Source of the DNA: Allium sativum | Lineage: Eukaryota; Streptophyta; Magnoliopsida; Asparagales; Amaryllidaceae | Direction: 5' to 3' | Length of the DNA: 64,000 bases | Assembly: GCA_030737875.1 (NCBI GenBank) | Contig: CM060911.1 | Location: 97,174,599-97,238,598 of the forward strand | Part shown: one piece after another, positions 45,485 through 58,541 of the stretch | Numbering within the stretch: position 1 is the stretch's first letter | How the letters are laid out: each line of letters begins with the position of its first letter | Notes under the pieces: generated by a model | The model's database searches: none | The model's input: only the letters and a program-made list of their open reading frames with translations | Told to the model about the DNA's origin: nothing | Translations under genes and position numbers: made by a program

Positions 45485-45887
45485 GAGTTTATTTATTTTT
45501 ATGTATAAAAGCATTGCTTTTAAAATCAGATTTTGTAAAAATAGGATTATGAAATGAAAGAAAAACATGAAAAGAAAGTTTGTTTTAATTTATATATAAA
45601 TATAATAGCTTTAAAATCTGTAGTTATAAAAGAAAAAGGCATTGTTTTTAAAATATAAAATAACACGGTTTTAAAATCAGTTTTTAATATAAATAGTATT
45701 GTCTTCTTTTAAGTTTTTTTTTTGAAAAGGCATTCGTTAATAATGAGATTTTTAAAAATAAAAATTAGTATTGTTTAAAGAGAAAAATTAGAACTGTATT
45801 TAAATATATATATTAGGATTATTGTTGAAAATATAAAATATCACTGTTTTGAAAATATATAATAACGTTACAAAGAAATAATATGAT

Positions 45888-45995
45888 TTTTCTATATTGA
45901 ATAGCAAAGTAAAAATTCGATTTTTCTATATTGAATAGCGAAGTAAAAATTCGATTTTTCTATATTGAATAGCGAAGTAAAAATTCGATTTTTTC
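45888..45995 (+). repeat. TTGAATAGCGAAGTAAAAATTCGA array in E
   Basis: Three near-identical units of about 34 bases with the dyad AAAAATTCGATTTTT. Confidence 0.85.
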
Positions 45996-48900
45996 CATAT
46001 GTATTGAAAGCGGACAACGAAAGTGACAAGAGGCAAAGAACAGCGAAGATTTCTAACTAAGAAGAGCCGTGGCGTTGGATTAGCTAATCTTTGAGAACTT
46101 CTCACCTTTCAATTTAATTTTTCTAGTTATAAATATATACTAGGATGCAGACGGTGTTTAGTAGCACCCGACACCCGTCATCCACAGACCATGGATGGCT
46201 TGTTTGTTTAATTGTTTGGTTGTGTAGTTGGTTAGATTATTTGGTTTGAATTGAATTGTTTGGTGAAATGAAATTGATTTGATTGATGTGTGAATGGCGT
46301 GGGCCTTCACTAGACCGGGGATAAGGCTAGGCCTCGTCCCGTTTCTAGTATCGTGTCCTTGTGCCGCCGAAATTTTCTAAAAATATGTTAGGAAAAAAAT
46401 AAAGACAACATTTTATTTAATAAATGAACCGAATAGAATATTCATAGGTTGAATAAAATAGTTTAATCGTTAAAAATATAATTTTAACGGGAATGTGAAT
46501 AAATAAATATTCATTTACAAACCGGACGGTTTGTTTATGTACACCTATTTGAAGGACATTGATTGGGACGATAAATTTTACACATCGCCCAACTGCACAA
46601 ATAAAAATCTGTGTTTGATTGCTTGAAACCCCACATGGGTATTGGGATGATATTTGACGTACACTAATCCCGATTGTTTAGTTGTATGTCGATCGATTGA
46701 TTGACAAGCTGTTATAAGCGTTGAATATTTATATTTGATGCTTATACAGTGTAGAAAGCACTTTGGATGATGGTTGATTATTCATCATTGTTGATATATA
46801 TGTGTGTTGTAGAAAATCCATATAATTAACATTATATGGTAATTGATTGGGCCTCATTACAGTTTTAAAATAGAAATATTTGAAAAAGAAATATTTGAAA
46901 TAGAATATTTGAAAATAGAAATATATGAAGCCGTGTTGATTAGATTGACGTCATTTTAACGTGAACGATATTTATATCAATTTTATTCATTTTATAATGA
47001 ATATCGAAAGTGATTTCAAAAACTGATATTTTGAAGAGAATTGAATATAAATAAATTCGAACTGAAATTGAATTAGAAATCAATTTGAATTGAAATCAAT
47101 TTGAAATGAATTTATATTGGAATATTCAATTTTGATTTGAAATTGAATATGAAGTTGAAACCGTTTTGAAAATGAATTTAAAACGATTTATAAAGAACGT
47201 TTGAATTGAAATCGACGAAGTATATATTATATATATTTTGTATATAATATAATGGCCTGAATAGAACGCGCCGCGCCGCGGCAGTTCGCGAATTTCGACC
47301 ATTGACTTCGAACGGATATTACGGGAGATCCGACCGTCGGATTCTCCTGATACCGGAACCGTTGGTTTCGTATCGAAAAGTGCTTTCTAACGAATATTAG
47401 AAATTTGAAATTTAACGGTTGGATTTGGAATTATGTCCAAATCAAATTTGAAAAAGGTCGTTGTAAGTGCAGTTCGATGGCCATTGATGGAAATCGACTG
47501 TACAGGCCTTGATAAAATTATTAAAAATAGTAATAATTTGTGTAAAATCATAAGAAATGATTTAGAAAGGATTGGGATGAAAAACTCCATATTTGAAAAG
47601 ATAAAAATAGATTTTTATCGAAATGAACTAGTTTGAACTAGAATTATAATTCTATTTATTTTTAAATAAATAAATTGAATTTGAAAAGGGTTTTAAAAAT
47701 AACCAGAATTTCCAATGATTGCATTGGAGTGGATTTGAATCGAAATTGTCTTCGGAATATTTCGATGTTGGAATTCGTGATTATACAGATGTTGTTATGG
47801 AAATTTGAAAGATAAATATTTATATCGTTATTTCCAATACGACATTTGTTAATCGTAGAATTTGATATTGAATATAAGCCGATATATTTTCTATTCAGAG
47901 CCTTGTATTGAATATCAAATGTGATTTGGGTTTGTCGTGAATGGTGTCTTCACTAACACTGTTCTTGAACCCAGTTGAGAAAAGATTAAATCTTTTTATT
48001 TAGATTTAATGAAGTGTACCAATTAAATAATATTTAATTAGAATTGAATTGATATTGATTTTTGGGTTTATCGTGGACAGTATTTTAAATAACACTCGTT
48101 CTTTAACCCGATAATTAATGGAATGTGATTTTGGGTTTATCGTGAACCGTGTTTTAAATGACACTGATTCTTTAACCCAGTTAACGATTAAAACTAAGTG
48201 GAGTTTTAATGAATCTTTAATTAGATTGAAAAGATCGAGAATGGAGTATCACCAGTTTAACCCCAGGCGATAGTTAAATCTTTAATTAGATTTGAACGTG
48301 AAATGGTAATTGAATTTACCGATAACACCGTGGTGTTAGATATGAAGTAAGACCCATTTTACTTCATGGGATGAATAGGTTGGGATTGGGAAATTAAAAC
48401 AAATGATTACTTCGGTAAAGTTCGTTAATCCCGACTAGTTTGAATTGATATTCAAAAATAGATTAAAGAATAAATTCAAGGAATTTATCTTGGATAAAAT
48501 TAATGGGAACCTCTCCCTATGAATGTGAAATTTAGAAACTAACTGTCGGTTAGCCAAGCAGAATGGATTTCTAGATATTGATCTGATGTTGGTTTCGGCC
48601 TTCGGGGTTAATATTTGGGGAATTATTCTCTTGATTAATTTACGGTTAGTGATTGATGAATTGGAATGAGGCGTATGTTGTGTTTGTGTAACACTTATTT
48701 AAAATATACGCGAGTTATTCGGAAAGACCGGGTTTATCCCATTCTGAATAACTGATACGACGATAAGTCGAAGATGAAGACGGTGGTTGAAGACCGGAAG
48801 TCTTCACATCGTTTGGGTGATTACCGATGATCTTGATTGGGCGGTACACCCAAGATGAGGGAATCAATCGGTGGTCGTCCAGATGTGCTTGGAGATCGAT

Positions 48901-51900
48901 GGATATGCGAGGAAAGTGCCTCCGGTTTCGTTCAGACCCAGAACGAACTTGTAAATGGACTGTGTGTCTGACATTGGATTTCATTCTGTGTGACTAATAT
49001 CGGTTGCATAGAGTGGTTTGCCTGTGTGGCATGCTAAGATGCAAATGATCGAGGCTTATGTTGAAAAGCAAAGTCTTGTGGTGATGATCAAAGCATAGCC
49101 TGTGTGGCACAGCTTTGTGTGACGTGAATTCGCGAGCCTCTCACCCCGGTTATGAACCAAAAACGGGAGAGGACCTCAGGGAGGGCATGCGTTTCTTTCT
49201 TGCTAGGGTGGTGTCAGTGACCTACCAGCCCTGACATTTATATACTTTTCACCTGTGTGGTTGTTGCTATTGCGAGGCGCCTCGATTTGATCGGACGATC
49301 CGGGTCCGATGGAGTCATTCGTTGGCTCATTGACGCCCCAAAGGGCGGGGAGACGTATTGTTCAGGCATAATAATCCACATCGGTGGACCGGCCATGACG
49401 ATCTAAAGGCTTGCCTGCGCGCTTGCCTATGGCTCGGGCTAGAGAGTCACGAATCGGTAGAGGACGATCCCTGGCCTCGGTTCACAGACGGAAATCCAGT
49501 TTCCAAATACGTGACATTTGCGGTTTTATTTGTAAACCTATAAGTGGCGACATAGAGGCATGGGACGCTCATGTCACCTATGATTGATACTTATGATTTG
49601 AAGTTGTTTTATACACTATGCACTTATAATAGTATCAAATGATTTGTTTTAAACGTATCAAGCATTCTTTGGCTGTTATAAGGGAAAACCCTATCCCCTG
49701 GCTTGCGTTGCATTGTGTGATAGGACCTGGGTCTTATAACAGCTTCATTTTTCTTTATTTAGCATTGCGCTGTTTGTTTTATCCATTGGTATTCTTGGGA
49801 GGAAACCCGTTCCGTGTTATACGGCGTGGTCCCTTGATTTACCTAACTTTAAAAATAAAGATTAACTATTTTAGTTCTCACACCAGTCACATGACTAACC
49901 TGGAGTTTATTGTTTTAACCTAAACTCTGGGTGCCCCTATTTTGACACGGGCAGCTAGTAGTTTTGGTTTTGCAGATTTATATTCACAGGATCCTGGTTT
50001 ACAGCTGGAACGATATCCGGAAAGCTTTGTATCCGTATATCTCCTCTAGTTGTGTATTGTATCATTTTTCCGCTGCTAGGTAATTTATTGTAATCTCTGA
50101 TATTTCTGTGTAATGTATATTCATTTATACTCTGTATATTCTTGTAATCTGATGCATTGTTGTAATATACAATGAAATGTTCTTCCGTCTGCGTTCTATT
50201 TTTTCGTGTTCTCAAAACGATCAGGCGTTTCGAACGGTCTGGGTCGGTTTAGCGACTAGTTCGGACCGAGCGAAATTCCTTTTCGTCACATATACCGCTA
50301 CTATATAGATAAAAACTATTTTATACCGCTACTATATAGATAAAAATTCTATTTTTATACCGCTACTATATAGATAAAAATTATAATTTTATACCGCTAC
50401 TATATAGATAAAAATTCTATTTTATCACTTCGTTTGCATTATAAAAATACTTCTTATAAACGATGTATGCAATGAAAAATCGGGTTTTTATTTTAAAATC
50501 AAATGTAAAAAACATATTTTTAATAGCATAAGTGAATAAAAATTTAAATAAAACTCACTTGAGGTGTTGGAGTGGCGGAGGAGGCTCGGGGAAGAGCTAA
50601 ACCATCTCGGGGACTGAAATGTACACTCGAAAAATAATAAAAATCGGATTTTTAACTAAGGGGCCAACTAGTCAGGGTTGGTGGTCGGAGGGGCGGCGCC
50701 TGTGTGAAAACCCGTAACTTCCCCGTAAAGGAAAGCGTCGGATAGTTCGAGAACAAGCCACAACAGAACTCATACAGAAGAACATTTCATTGTATATTAC
50801 AACAATGCATCAGATTACAGGAATATACAGAGTATAAATGAATATTACACAGAAATATCAGAGATTTAAATTACATTTAAATACATAGCAGCGGAAAATA
50901 ATACAATACACAACTAGAAAGAGATATACGGATACAAAGTTTCCGGATATCGTTCCAGCTGTAAACCAGGATCCTGTGAATATAAATCTGCAAAACCAAA
51001 ACTACTAGCTGCCCGTGTCAAAATAAGGGCACCCAGAGTTTAGGTCAAAAAAATAAACTCCAGGTCAGTCATGTGACTGTTGTGAGAACTAAAACAGTTA
51101 TTAATCTTTATTTTAAAGTTAGGTAAATCAAGGGACCACGCCATATAATACGGAACGGGTTTCCTCCCAAGAATACCAGTGCGTAAAACAACAGCGCAAT
51201 GCTAAATAAAGAAAAATGAAGCTATTATAAGACCCAGGTCCTATCACACAATGCAACGCAAGCCGGGGGATAGGGTTTTTACATTATAATAGCCAAAAAT
51301 GCTTGATACGTTTAAAACAAATCATTTGATATTATTATAAGTGCATAGTGTATAAAACAACTTCAAATCATAAATATCAATCATAGGCGGCATGAATGCC
51401 CCATACCACTATGTCGCCATATATAGGTTATACAATCAAAATCGCAAAGTCACGTATTTGGAAATTGGGTTTCCATCTATGAACCGAGGCAAAAGATAGT
51501 CCTCAACCGATTCGAGACGCTCTAGCCCGTGTCTCAGGATCAGAGCTCGAGTGACCCTTGGAGCGACATGGCCGGTCCACCGATGTGGATTAAACTTAAA
51601 CCCTGAACATGCGTTCCCCCGCCCTATGGGGCGTAAATGAGCCAACGAATGACTCCATCGGACCCGGATCGTCCGATCAAACTGAGGCGCCTCGCAACAG
51701 CAACAACCACATAAGTCAAACTCGTCAGGGCGTGTAAAACCACTGACGCCACTTCTAACTAGAATGAAACGCATGCCCTCCCTGAGGTCCGTCTCCCGTT
51801 TTTGGTTCATACCGGGTGTGAAACTCGCGAAGTAAACGTTACACAAAGCTACGCCACAAAGGCCGTGCTTTGATCATCACCACAAGACTTTGCTTTTCAA

Positions 51901-54041
51901 CAGAAGCCTCGATCAATTGCCACTTAGGCATGCCACACAGGAAATTCACTCCATGCGTTTGATATCCATCAATATATAACCCCTGAGCTCGTACGTCTCA
52001 GAGAAGGGCGTTAAGCAAGAGAATAAATTCTCCGCCGCCAAACAGATATATATTTAATAGAGATCAATCACACGGACTAAAATCCAATGTCAGACACATA
52101 GTCCATTTACAAGTCCGTTCTGGGTCTGAACGAAACCGGAGGCACCTAGTACCCCGCATATCCATCGATCTCCAAGTACGTCTGGACGATCACTAACTGT
52201 TTCCATCTTCTTGGGTGTACAGCCCAATCAAGATCATCAGTAATTACCCAAACGACGTGAAGACCTCCGGTCTTCGACCATCGTCTTCATCTTCGACTTA
52301 TCGTCGTATCAGTTATTCAGAATGGGTTAAACCCGGTCTTTCCGAATAACTCGCGTATATTTTAAATAAGTGTTACACAAACACAACATACGCCTCATTC
52401 CAATTCATCAGTCACTAACCATAAATTAATCAAGAGAATAATTCCCCAAATATTAACCCCGAAGGCCGAAACCAACATCAGATCAATATCCAGAAAACCA
52501 TCCTGCTTAGCTAACCGATAGTTAGTTTCTGATTTTCACATTCATAGGGAAAGGTTCCCATTAATTTTATCCAAGATAAATTCCTTGAATTTATTCTTTA
52601 TTCTATTTTTGAATCTCAATTCAAACTAGTCGGGATTAGCAAACCTTACCGAAGTAATCATTTATTTTAATTTCCCCATCCCAACCTATTCATCCCATGA
52701 AGTAAAACTGGTAATACTTCATATCTAACACCACAGTGTTATCGGTAAATTCAATTACCATTTCACGTTCAAATCTAATTAAAGATTTAACTATCGCCTG
52801 GAGCAAAACTGTTGATACTCCATTTTCGATCATTTCAATCTAATTAAAGATTCATTAAAACTCCACTTAGTTTTAATCTTTAACTGGGTTAAAGAATCAG
52901 TGTCATTTAAAACACAGTTCACGATAAACCCAAAATCACATTCATTAATTATCGGGTTAAAGAACGAGTGTTATTTAAAACACTGTCCACGATAAACCCA
53001 AAAATCAATATCAATTCAATTCCAATTTAATATCATTTAATTGGTACACTTCATTAAATCTAAATAAAAAGATTTAATCTTTTCTCAACTGGGTTCAAGA
53101 ACAGTATTAATGAAGACACCATTCATGACAAACCCAAATCACATTCGATATTAAATACAAGGCTCTGAATAGAAAATATATCGGCTTATATTCAATATCA
53201 AATTCTACGATTAACAAATGTCATGCTGGAAATAACGATATGGATATATATCTTTCAAATTTCCATAACCACATCTGCATAATCACGAATTCCAACATCG
53301 AAATATCCCGAAGACAATTTCGATTCAAATCCACTCCAATGCAATCATTGGAAATTATGGTTATTTTTAAAACCCTTTTCTAATTCAATTTATTTATTTA
53401 AAAATAAATAGAATTATATTTCTAGTTCAAAACTAGTTCATTTCGATAAAAATCTATTTTTATCTTTTCAAATATGGAGTTTTTCATCCCAATTCTTTCT
53501 AAATCATTTCTTATGATTTTACATAAATTATTACTATTTTTAATAATTTTATTAAGGCCCGTACAGTCGATTTCCATCAATGGCCATCGAACTGCACTTA
53601 CAACGACCTTTTTCGAATTTGATCTGGACATAGTTCCAAATCCAACCGTTAGATTTCTAATTTCTAATATTCGTTAGAAAGCTCTTTTCGATACGAACCC
53701 AACGGTTCCGGTTTTAGGAGAATCCGACGGTCGGATCTCCCGTAATGTCCGTTTGAAATAAATGGTCGAAATTCACGAACTGCCGCGGCGCGGCGCGTTC
53801 TGTTCAGGCCATTATATTATATATATAATATATATTTCGTCGATTTCTATTTAAAACGAATCATATAAATAGTTTTTAAAATTCATTTCAAAAGCAATTT
53901 CAACTTCCATTTCAATTCAAATCAAAATTGAATTCTTCTTTATAAATTCGTTTTAAAATCCATTTCTATTCAATTCAAATTTCAATTCAATTTGAATTCA
54001 TTTCAATTCACTTTCAATTCAATTTGAATTCGTTTTCAATT

Positions 54042-54457
54042 CATTTCGAAATCGTTTTCAATTCAATTCATTTCGAAATCGTTTCCAATTCAATTCATTT
54101 CGAAATCGTTTCCAATTCAATTCATTTCGAAATCGTTTTCAATTCAATTCATTTCGAAATCGTTTTCAATTCAATTCATTTCGAAATCGTTTTCAATTCA
54201 ATTCATTTCGAAATCGTTTTCAATTCAATTCATTTCGAAATCGTTTTCAATTCAATTCATTTCGAAATCGTTTTCAATTCAATTCATTTCGAAATCGTTT
54301 TCAATTCATTTCGAAATCGTTTTCAATTCAATTCATTTCGAAATCGTTTTCAATTCAATTCATTTCGAAATCGTTTTCAATTCAATTCATTTCGAAATCG
54401 TTTTCAATTCAATTCATTTCGAAATCGTTTTCAATTAAATTCATTTCGAAATCGTTT
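54042..54457. repeat. 27-bp tandem array in F 3' LTR, 16 copies
   Basis: Unit CATTTCGAAATCGTTTTCAA plus TTCAATT. One unit is shortened to 18 bases. Because 27 is a multiple of three, the array reads as a false repetitive protein on the plus strand. The other LTR has 13 copies at 61890-62229. Confidence 0.95.
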
Positions 54458-55589
54458 AAAATCGATATAAATATCGTTCACGTCGAAATGGCGTCAATCT
54501 AATCAATACGGCTTAATAAATTTCTATTTTCAAATATTCTATTTCAAATATTTCTTTTTCAAAATAGTTGTTATTATCAAAATATTTCGTTCAACACATG
54601 ACCAATCTCAATGGATGAGTACTGTCAACACATGAACCTTTATTTTATATTGATAAAGATGTAAATTTTATTACTAAAATATTTCGTTCAACACATGACC
54701 AATCTCAATGGATGAGTACTGTCAACACATGAACCTTTATTTTAATATTCTTTATTTTCTACATTGGAATGAGGCCCAATCAATTACCATATAAAGTTAA
54801 TTATATGGATTCCATACAACACATGTATATAATAGCATTGAAAAATAATCAACCATCAACCAAAGTGCACTACACTGTATAAGCATCAAATATAGATATC
54901 TAACGCTTATAACAGCCTGTCAATCCATCGATCGACATATTTAATCAATCAGGATGAGTGAACTTCAAATTTCATCCTAACACCCGTGTGGGGTTTCAAA
55001 TAATCAAACACAGATTTTAGTTGTGCAGTTGGGCGATGTGTAAAATTTATCGACCCAATCAATGTCCTTCAAATAGGTGTACATAAACAAACCGTCTGGT
55101 TTGTAAATGAATATTTATTTATTCACATTCACGTTAAAAATTATATTTTTAACGATAAAACATTTTATTCAAACGTATGAATTTCTATTCGGTTCATTTA
55201 TTCAATAAAATGATATTTTTATTTTTCTAACATATCTTAGAAAATTTCGGCGGCATAACGGCACGATACTGGAAACGGGACGAGGCCTAGCCTTATCCCC
55301 AGTCTAGTGAAGGCCCACGCCATTCACACATCAATCAAATTCACCAAACAACCAAATTCAAATCAAATCATATAACTAAGCTATGCAACCAAACAAACAA
55401 GTCCATGGTCTGTGGACGATTGTGTCGGGTGCTACTAAGCACCGTCTGCATCCTAGTATATATATATAAATAGAAATGAAATTGAAAGGTGAGAAATTCT
55501 CACCGATAGCTATCCAAACTTCACGGCTCTCCACTGATAGAAATCTTCAATGCTATCGCTTCTTCGTCATCTTCGTTGCCCGTAGCCAC

Positions 55590-55930
55590 TACATATATAA
55601 AAATCGAATTTTTACTTCGCTTTTCAATATATAAATATCACATTTTTATTTCGATGTTCAATATATAAAAATCATATTTTTAATTCGAAGTTCAATATAT
55701 AAAAATCACATTTTTAATTCGAAGTTCAATATATAAAAATCATATTTTTAATTCGAAGTTCAATATATAAAAATCACATTTTTAATTCGAAGTTCAATAT
55801 ATAAAAATCACATTTTTAATTCGAAGTTCAATATATAAAAATCATATTTTTAATCTTCACATCTAATAAAAATCATATTTTTAATCTTCACATCTAATAA
55901 AAATCATATTTTTATTATCATACTTACATA
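55590..55930. repeat. TTCGAAGTTCAATATATAAAAATC array in F 3' LTR
   Basis: Units of about 34 bases with the dyad AAAAATCACATTTTT or AAAAATCATATTTTT, then variants with CTTCACATCTAA. The matching array in the 5' LTR is at 63370-63730 and appears to have one more regular unit. Confidence 0.9.
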
Positions 55931-56198
55931 AAAATTATATTTTTAAACCGTTCTCTACCTAAGAAAGATTATATTTTCACGACCGATGTTCTTTATATTT
56001 TCACAACCGATGTTCTTTATATTTTCACAACCGATGTTCTTTATATTTAAAAATTTTAGATTTTAAAAATAATGATAAACATATATAATTTCAGATTTTA
56101 AAACAATCCCCTTCTCCTTAAAACTGAAAATTATTCCAACGTGAATTTACAGTAGAAAATGAGAATGAATTCAAGGTTGTTTACCATTCTAATCGTTT

Positions 56199-56600
56199 TC
56201 ACTTCTGGAAAGCACAAACCCTTGCTCGCCTCGCCTTCACGGTTGCTGCGCCATCCACTGTTCCTGGAAGATCATCGGAGGTGGTTCGCTGTCGCCGGAG
56301 GTAAGGGGGCGCGCAGGCGGAGGCGCTGGCTACAATAGGGTGGCGGTGGCGATAAAGGGGACTGGAGGTGGATCGACAGACTAGGGTTCCAAGAGGCATG
56401 GTTTTAGTCTTCGCGTTGGAGAGGGCGTCACTGGAACGGAGGAGGAGGCTTGCGGAGGGTGCGGCGGATCTCCGGTTCACCGGCGCAATGGAGCGACTGG
56501 GGTCAGAGGGTGGCTGGAGCAACCGGGTTTGATCGGTTTCTTTTTTTTTATTTAATTTTATTCTGAGCGAATGAAGAAATAGGGGGGGGGCAGAGGGATT
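56199..56600 (-). other. GC-rich exon-like module of F
   Basis: GC-rich block with CTCGCCTCGCC and GGAGGCGC text. A 107-codon minus frame (56522-56199) is Arg/Ser/Ala-rich, low in complexity and matches nothing known. On the minus strand it is preceded by an AT-rich TATATCTC region (possible TATA) and followed by GTGAAAAC and TGGTAAAC, weak donor-like sites. Confidence 0.4.
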
Positions 56601-57511
56601 TAAGGAGGGAAGAGATATATTTTTTTTATTTACTTATTAAATTTATATTCTCATAAAATAACTTTTTCTGTCGACTTCAGAATCGAACCCACCGCCTGTC
56701 GCCCATAGCGTTTTACCCCCATTCCGAACACAATGGGATATGTATCGCAAGCCGATTCGGCTGTTACAATCGATTTCCGTTGAATTTACATTTAAATCAT
56801 TATATTGAATTTTAAACGTACATTTCAAATTACCGGGGTCACATACTAACTATATAAATCCCATAAAAATATTTTCTAGCTTCGCATTGACGATACGGTC
56901 CTAACAAAACTAGTTTCGCCGAATTCTGAGACCGTTGGAAAAATGGCCATTTTCCAGTCGATTAAAATCAACTGAAACCGGTCAAACACGTTTTCTTTTG
57001 CCACGCTCACATATTGATTCGAAAAATTATGAAATTTGGAATCTAGCAATAACTTGACACTGCGGATCCAACAAAACTGGTTTCGTCGAAATCTGAGGTC
57101 ATTTGCAAAATTCCCATTTTTAAGGGCCTGAATTCCATAGCGACTATTCAGAATTTTCAACTGGACATATCTTTTGATTCCCGCTATGAAATCTTGATTT
57201 TTCGGATTCGTTGGAAAGATATTATCAATTAGATCCTAATGTTTTTAGTTTCACTAAAATCCGGATTTTTTTGCACCCGGTACATTCAATTGAAGTTTGA
57301 AATCGAATTACCGTGCCATTTTCCATTCTATTTATAATTATATATAAAAATTTATATTATAACTACGGCGTATATAAATATATACGTCGAATTCAATTCA
57401 AAATAAATTTCTCGTCGATATTATTTAAAATAATTCATTTTAAATAATTAAAATTTGCTAAAATTGCCAAAATAAAAATTTCAAACTGGCCCAGATTTTC
57501 GGGTTGTTACA

Positions 57512-57524
57512 ATCTCCCCCACTT
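57512..57524 (-). other. Polypurine tract of F
   Basis: Minus strand AAGTGGGGGAGAT, identical to that of C. Confidence 0.85.
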
Positions 57525-58527
57525 AAAACTTTTCGTCCCCGAAAAGGAACAAAGTCGAAAATGGTTTGATTAATCAGCTCTACGCTCGATCTGACTTCCA
57601 TTCTCCAACTCTTTAGTTTCTGAGAATTTTCAAAATTTCAAAAATTTGGCTAACACCCTAAATTTTCGAAACATTTCGCCATAACCTCCCCTGCACCGGG
57701 AGCATCTGGGAATTTCAAATAGCTTCCCCGGTCCTTCAGATCTCAAAAAGAAAAAGAAAAAGCCAAGCGGCTAGCCAATAGGCTCACAAAATCATCATCA
57801 CCCAAACAAAACAGGAAATTATGTAGTAAATATGTACCTATTTGTCGGGCAAACAAATTTTATTCTCTGCTCTAGCCTCCTTGCTATGACCTGTTCAATG
57901 ATATATACGCATATGCAAGCAAATGCAACCAATTTTCAATATAGTTCAATATTTGATTCAGTTAGGCATAATGGTTCAAAATTATCAAACAATTAAACAA
58001 ACAACACAAACATCAATCAGTTAGTGGATTAGAGTTTCAAATTGATAATTTTGATACATAAACAAAAATCATGTTTTTGATGCCAAATCACAACAATAGG
58101 CCCTATCTTATTTTGGTTCTCACACCAGTCAATAGGAAGTATATAGATATTACACGTTCGTCACTCGAATATCAATTCTAATGATGGAGCTCCATCATCA
58201 AAATCATCTCCGGGCGATTAGAGTGTAATTCTATATCTATCCAATATATCAAACTTCGAATACACGCGGATCAGACGTATACGCAAAATCTATATATACT
58301 GGATTGTCCAAATCAATATAAATAAATAATCAAATACGAATAATTGATTTAAATTTTCAAAACAAAATTTGTCCTCATTTTTAAAAATATACTCTTCACA
58401 CTCGTTCTAGGATACTACTGATCCTATCTCTAACGAGCCATTCTAATTGGATATTACTAACCCAATATCTGATGAATTCTTTCATATGGTTCTAATGTGC
58501 CTTGTTCTCTAAGCTTTGTAAACCAAA

Positions 58528-58539
58528 GCTCTGATACCA
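58528..58539 (-). other. Primer-binding site of F (tRNA-iMet)
   Basis: Minus strand TGGTATCAGAGC, two bases after the LTR end. An exact initiator-Met primer site, better preserved than that of C. Confidence 0.9.
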
Positions 58540-58541
58540 AC

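Larger units (their letters stand above)
44149..50290 (+). mobile_element. Solo LTR E, 6142 bp, nested in D
   Basis: It starts TGTAACATCCCG, ends CTTTTCGTCACA, and is flanked by TATAC (44144-44148 and 50291-50295). No interior, primer site or purine tract is present. It carries every landmark of the family, with all four stem-loops: I at 46179-46197 (CATCCA/TGGATG), IV at 48713-48753 (AGTTATTCGGAA/TTCTGAATAACT), II at 49334-49347 (CGCCC-CAAA-GGGCG) and III at 49672-49743 (GCTGTTATAAG/CTTATAACAGC). ORFs within it are not shared by relatives and look like chance frames. Confidence 0.9.
31391..50702 (-). mobile_element. LTR D, minus strand, nested in A and interrupted three times
   Basis: In minus sense the LTR end (GGGTCGTTAAAACA) is at 31391, where it cuts the reverse transcriptase of A. 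Visible pieces are 31391-32730, 40947-44148 and 50291-50702, about 5 kb, homologous in reverse to LTRs C and E. They are separated by the gag-only element and solo LTR E. Element F then interrupts D in its GC-rich module, so roughly the first kilobase of D's LTR lies beyond F, outside the window. Whether D is a solo LTR or the 3' LTR of a longer element cannot be seen. The exact left edge could be 31391 or 31396. Confidence 0.78.
50703..57511 (-). repeat. 3' LTR of F, 6809 bp
   Basis: Plus-strand edges are TGTGAAAACCCG and GGGTTGTTACA. It holds stem-loops II (51620-51633), III (51221-51231 with 51283-51293), IV (52311-52322 with 52340-52351) and I (55401-55417), a 27-bp array and a 34-bp array. 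A 136-residue frame at 51436-51846 (minus) recurs in the other LTR only because the LTRs are copies. Confidence 0.88.
57512..58541 (-). other. Non-coding interior of F
   Basis: 1030 bp between primer site and 3' LTR, homologous to the interior of C and containing the same GGTTATGGCGAAATGTTTCG-like stretch near 57660-57690. No ORF has a recognisable motif. Confidence 0.75.

Noticed and set aside
47387..47590. Recurring 67-residue frames (also 18449-18652, 42324-42527, 53474-53677, 61313-61516) antisense or sense in the LTRs
   Set aside because: They recur because the LTR segment is homologous; they are open on both strands over the same bases, and start and end drift between copies. A weak case for coding.
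51436..51846. 136-residue ORF present twice (also 59276-59686), in element sense
   Set aside because: Duplicated only because it lies in both LTRs of F. The matching regions of C, D and E are not open, it has no known domain, and it overlaps stem-loop II.
54024..54470. 148-residue repetitive ORF (SIHFEIVFN units), and its counterpart at 61872-62210
   Set aside because: It is the 27-bp array read in frame; antisense to the element and with different unit number in each LTR. Not a gene.
56199..56522. 107-residue Arg/Ser-rich ORF in F
   Set aside because: Low complexity in a GC-rich block with few stops expected; no relative in A, C or E.
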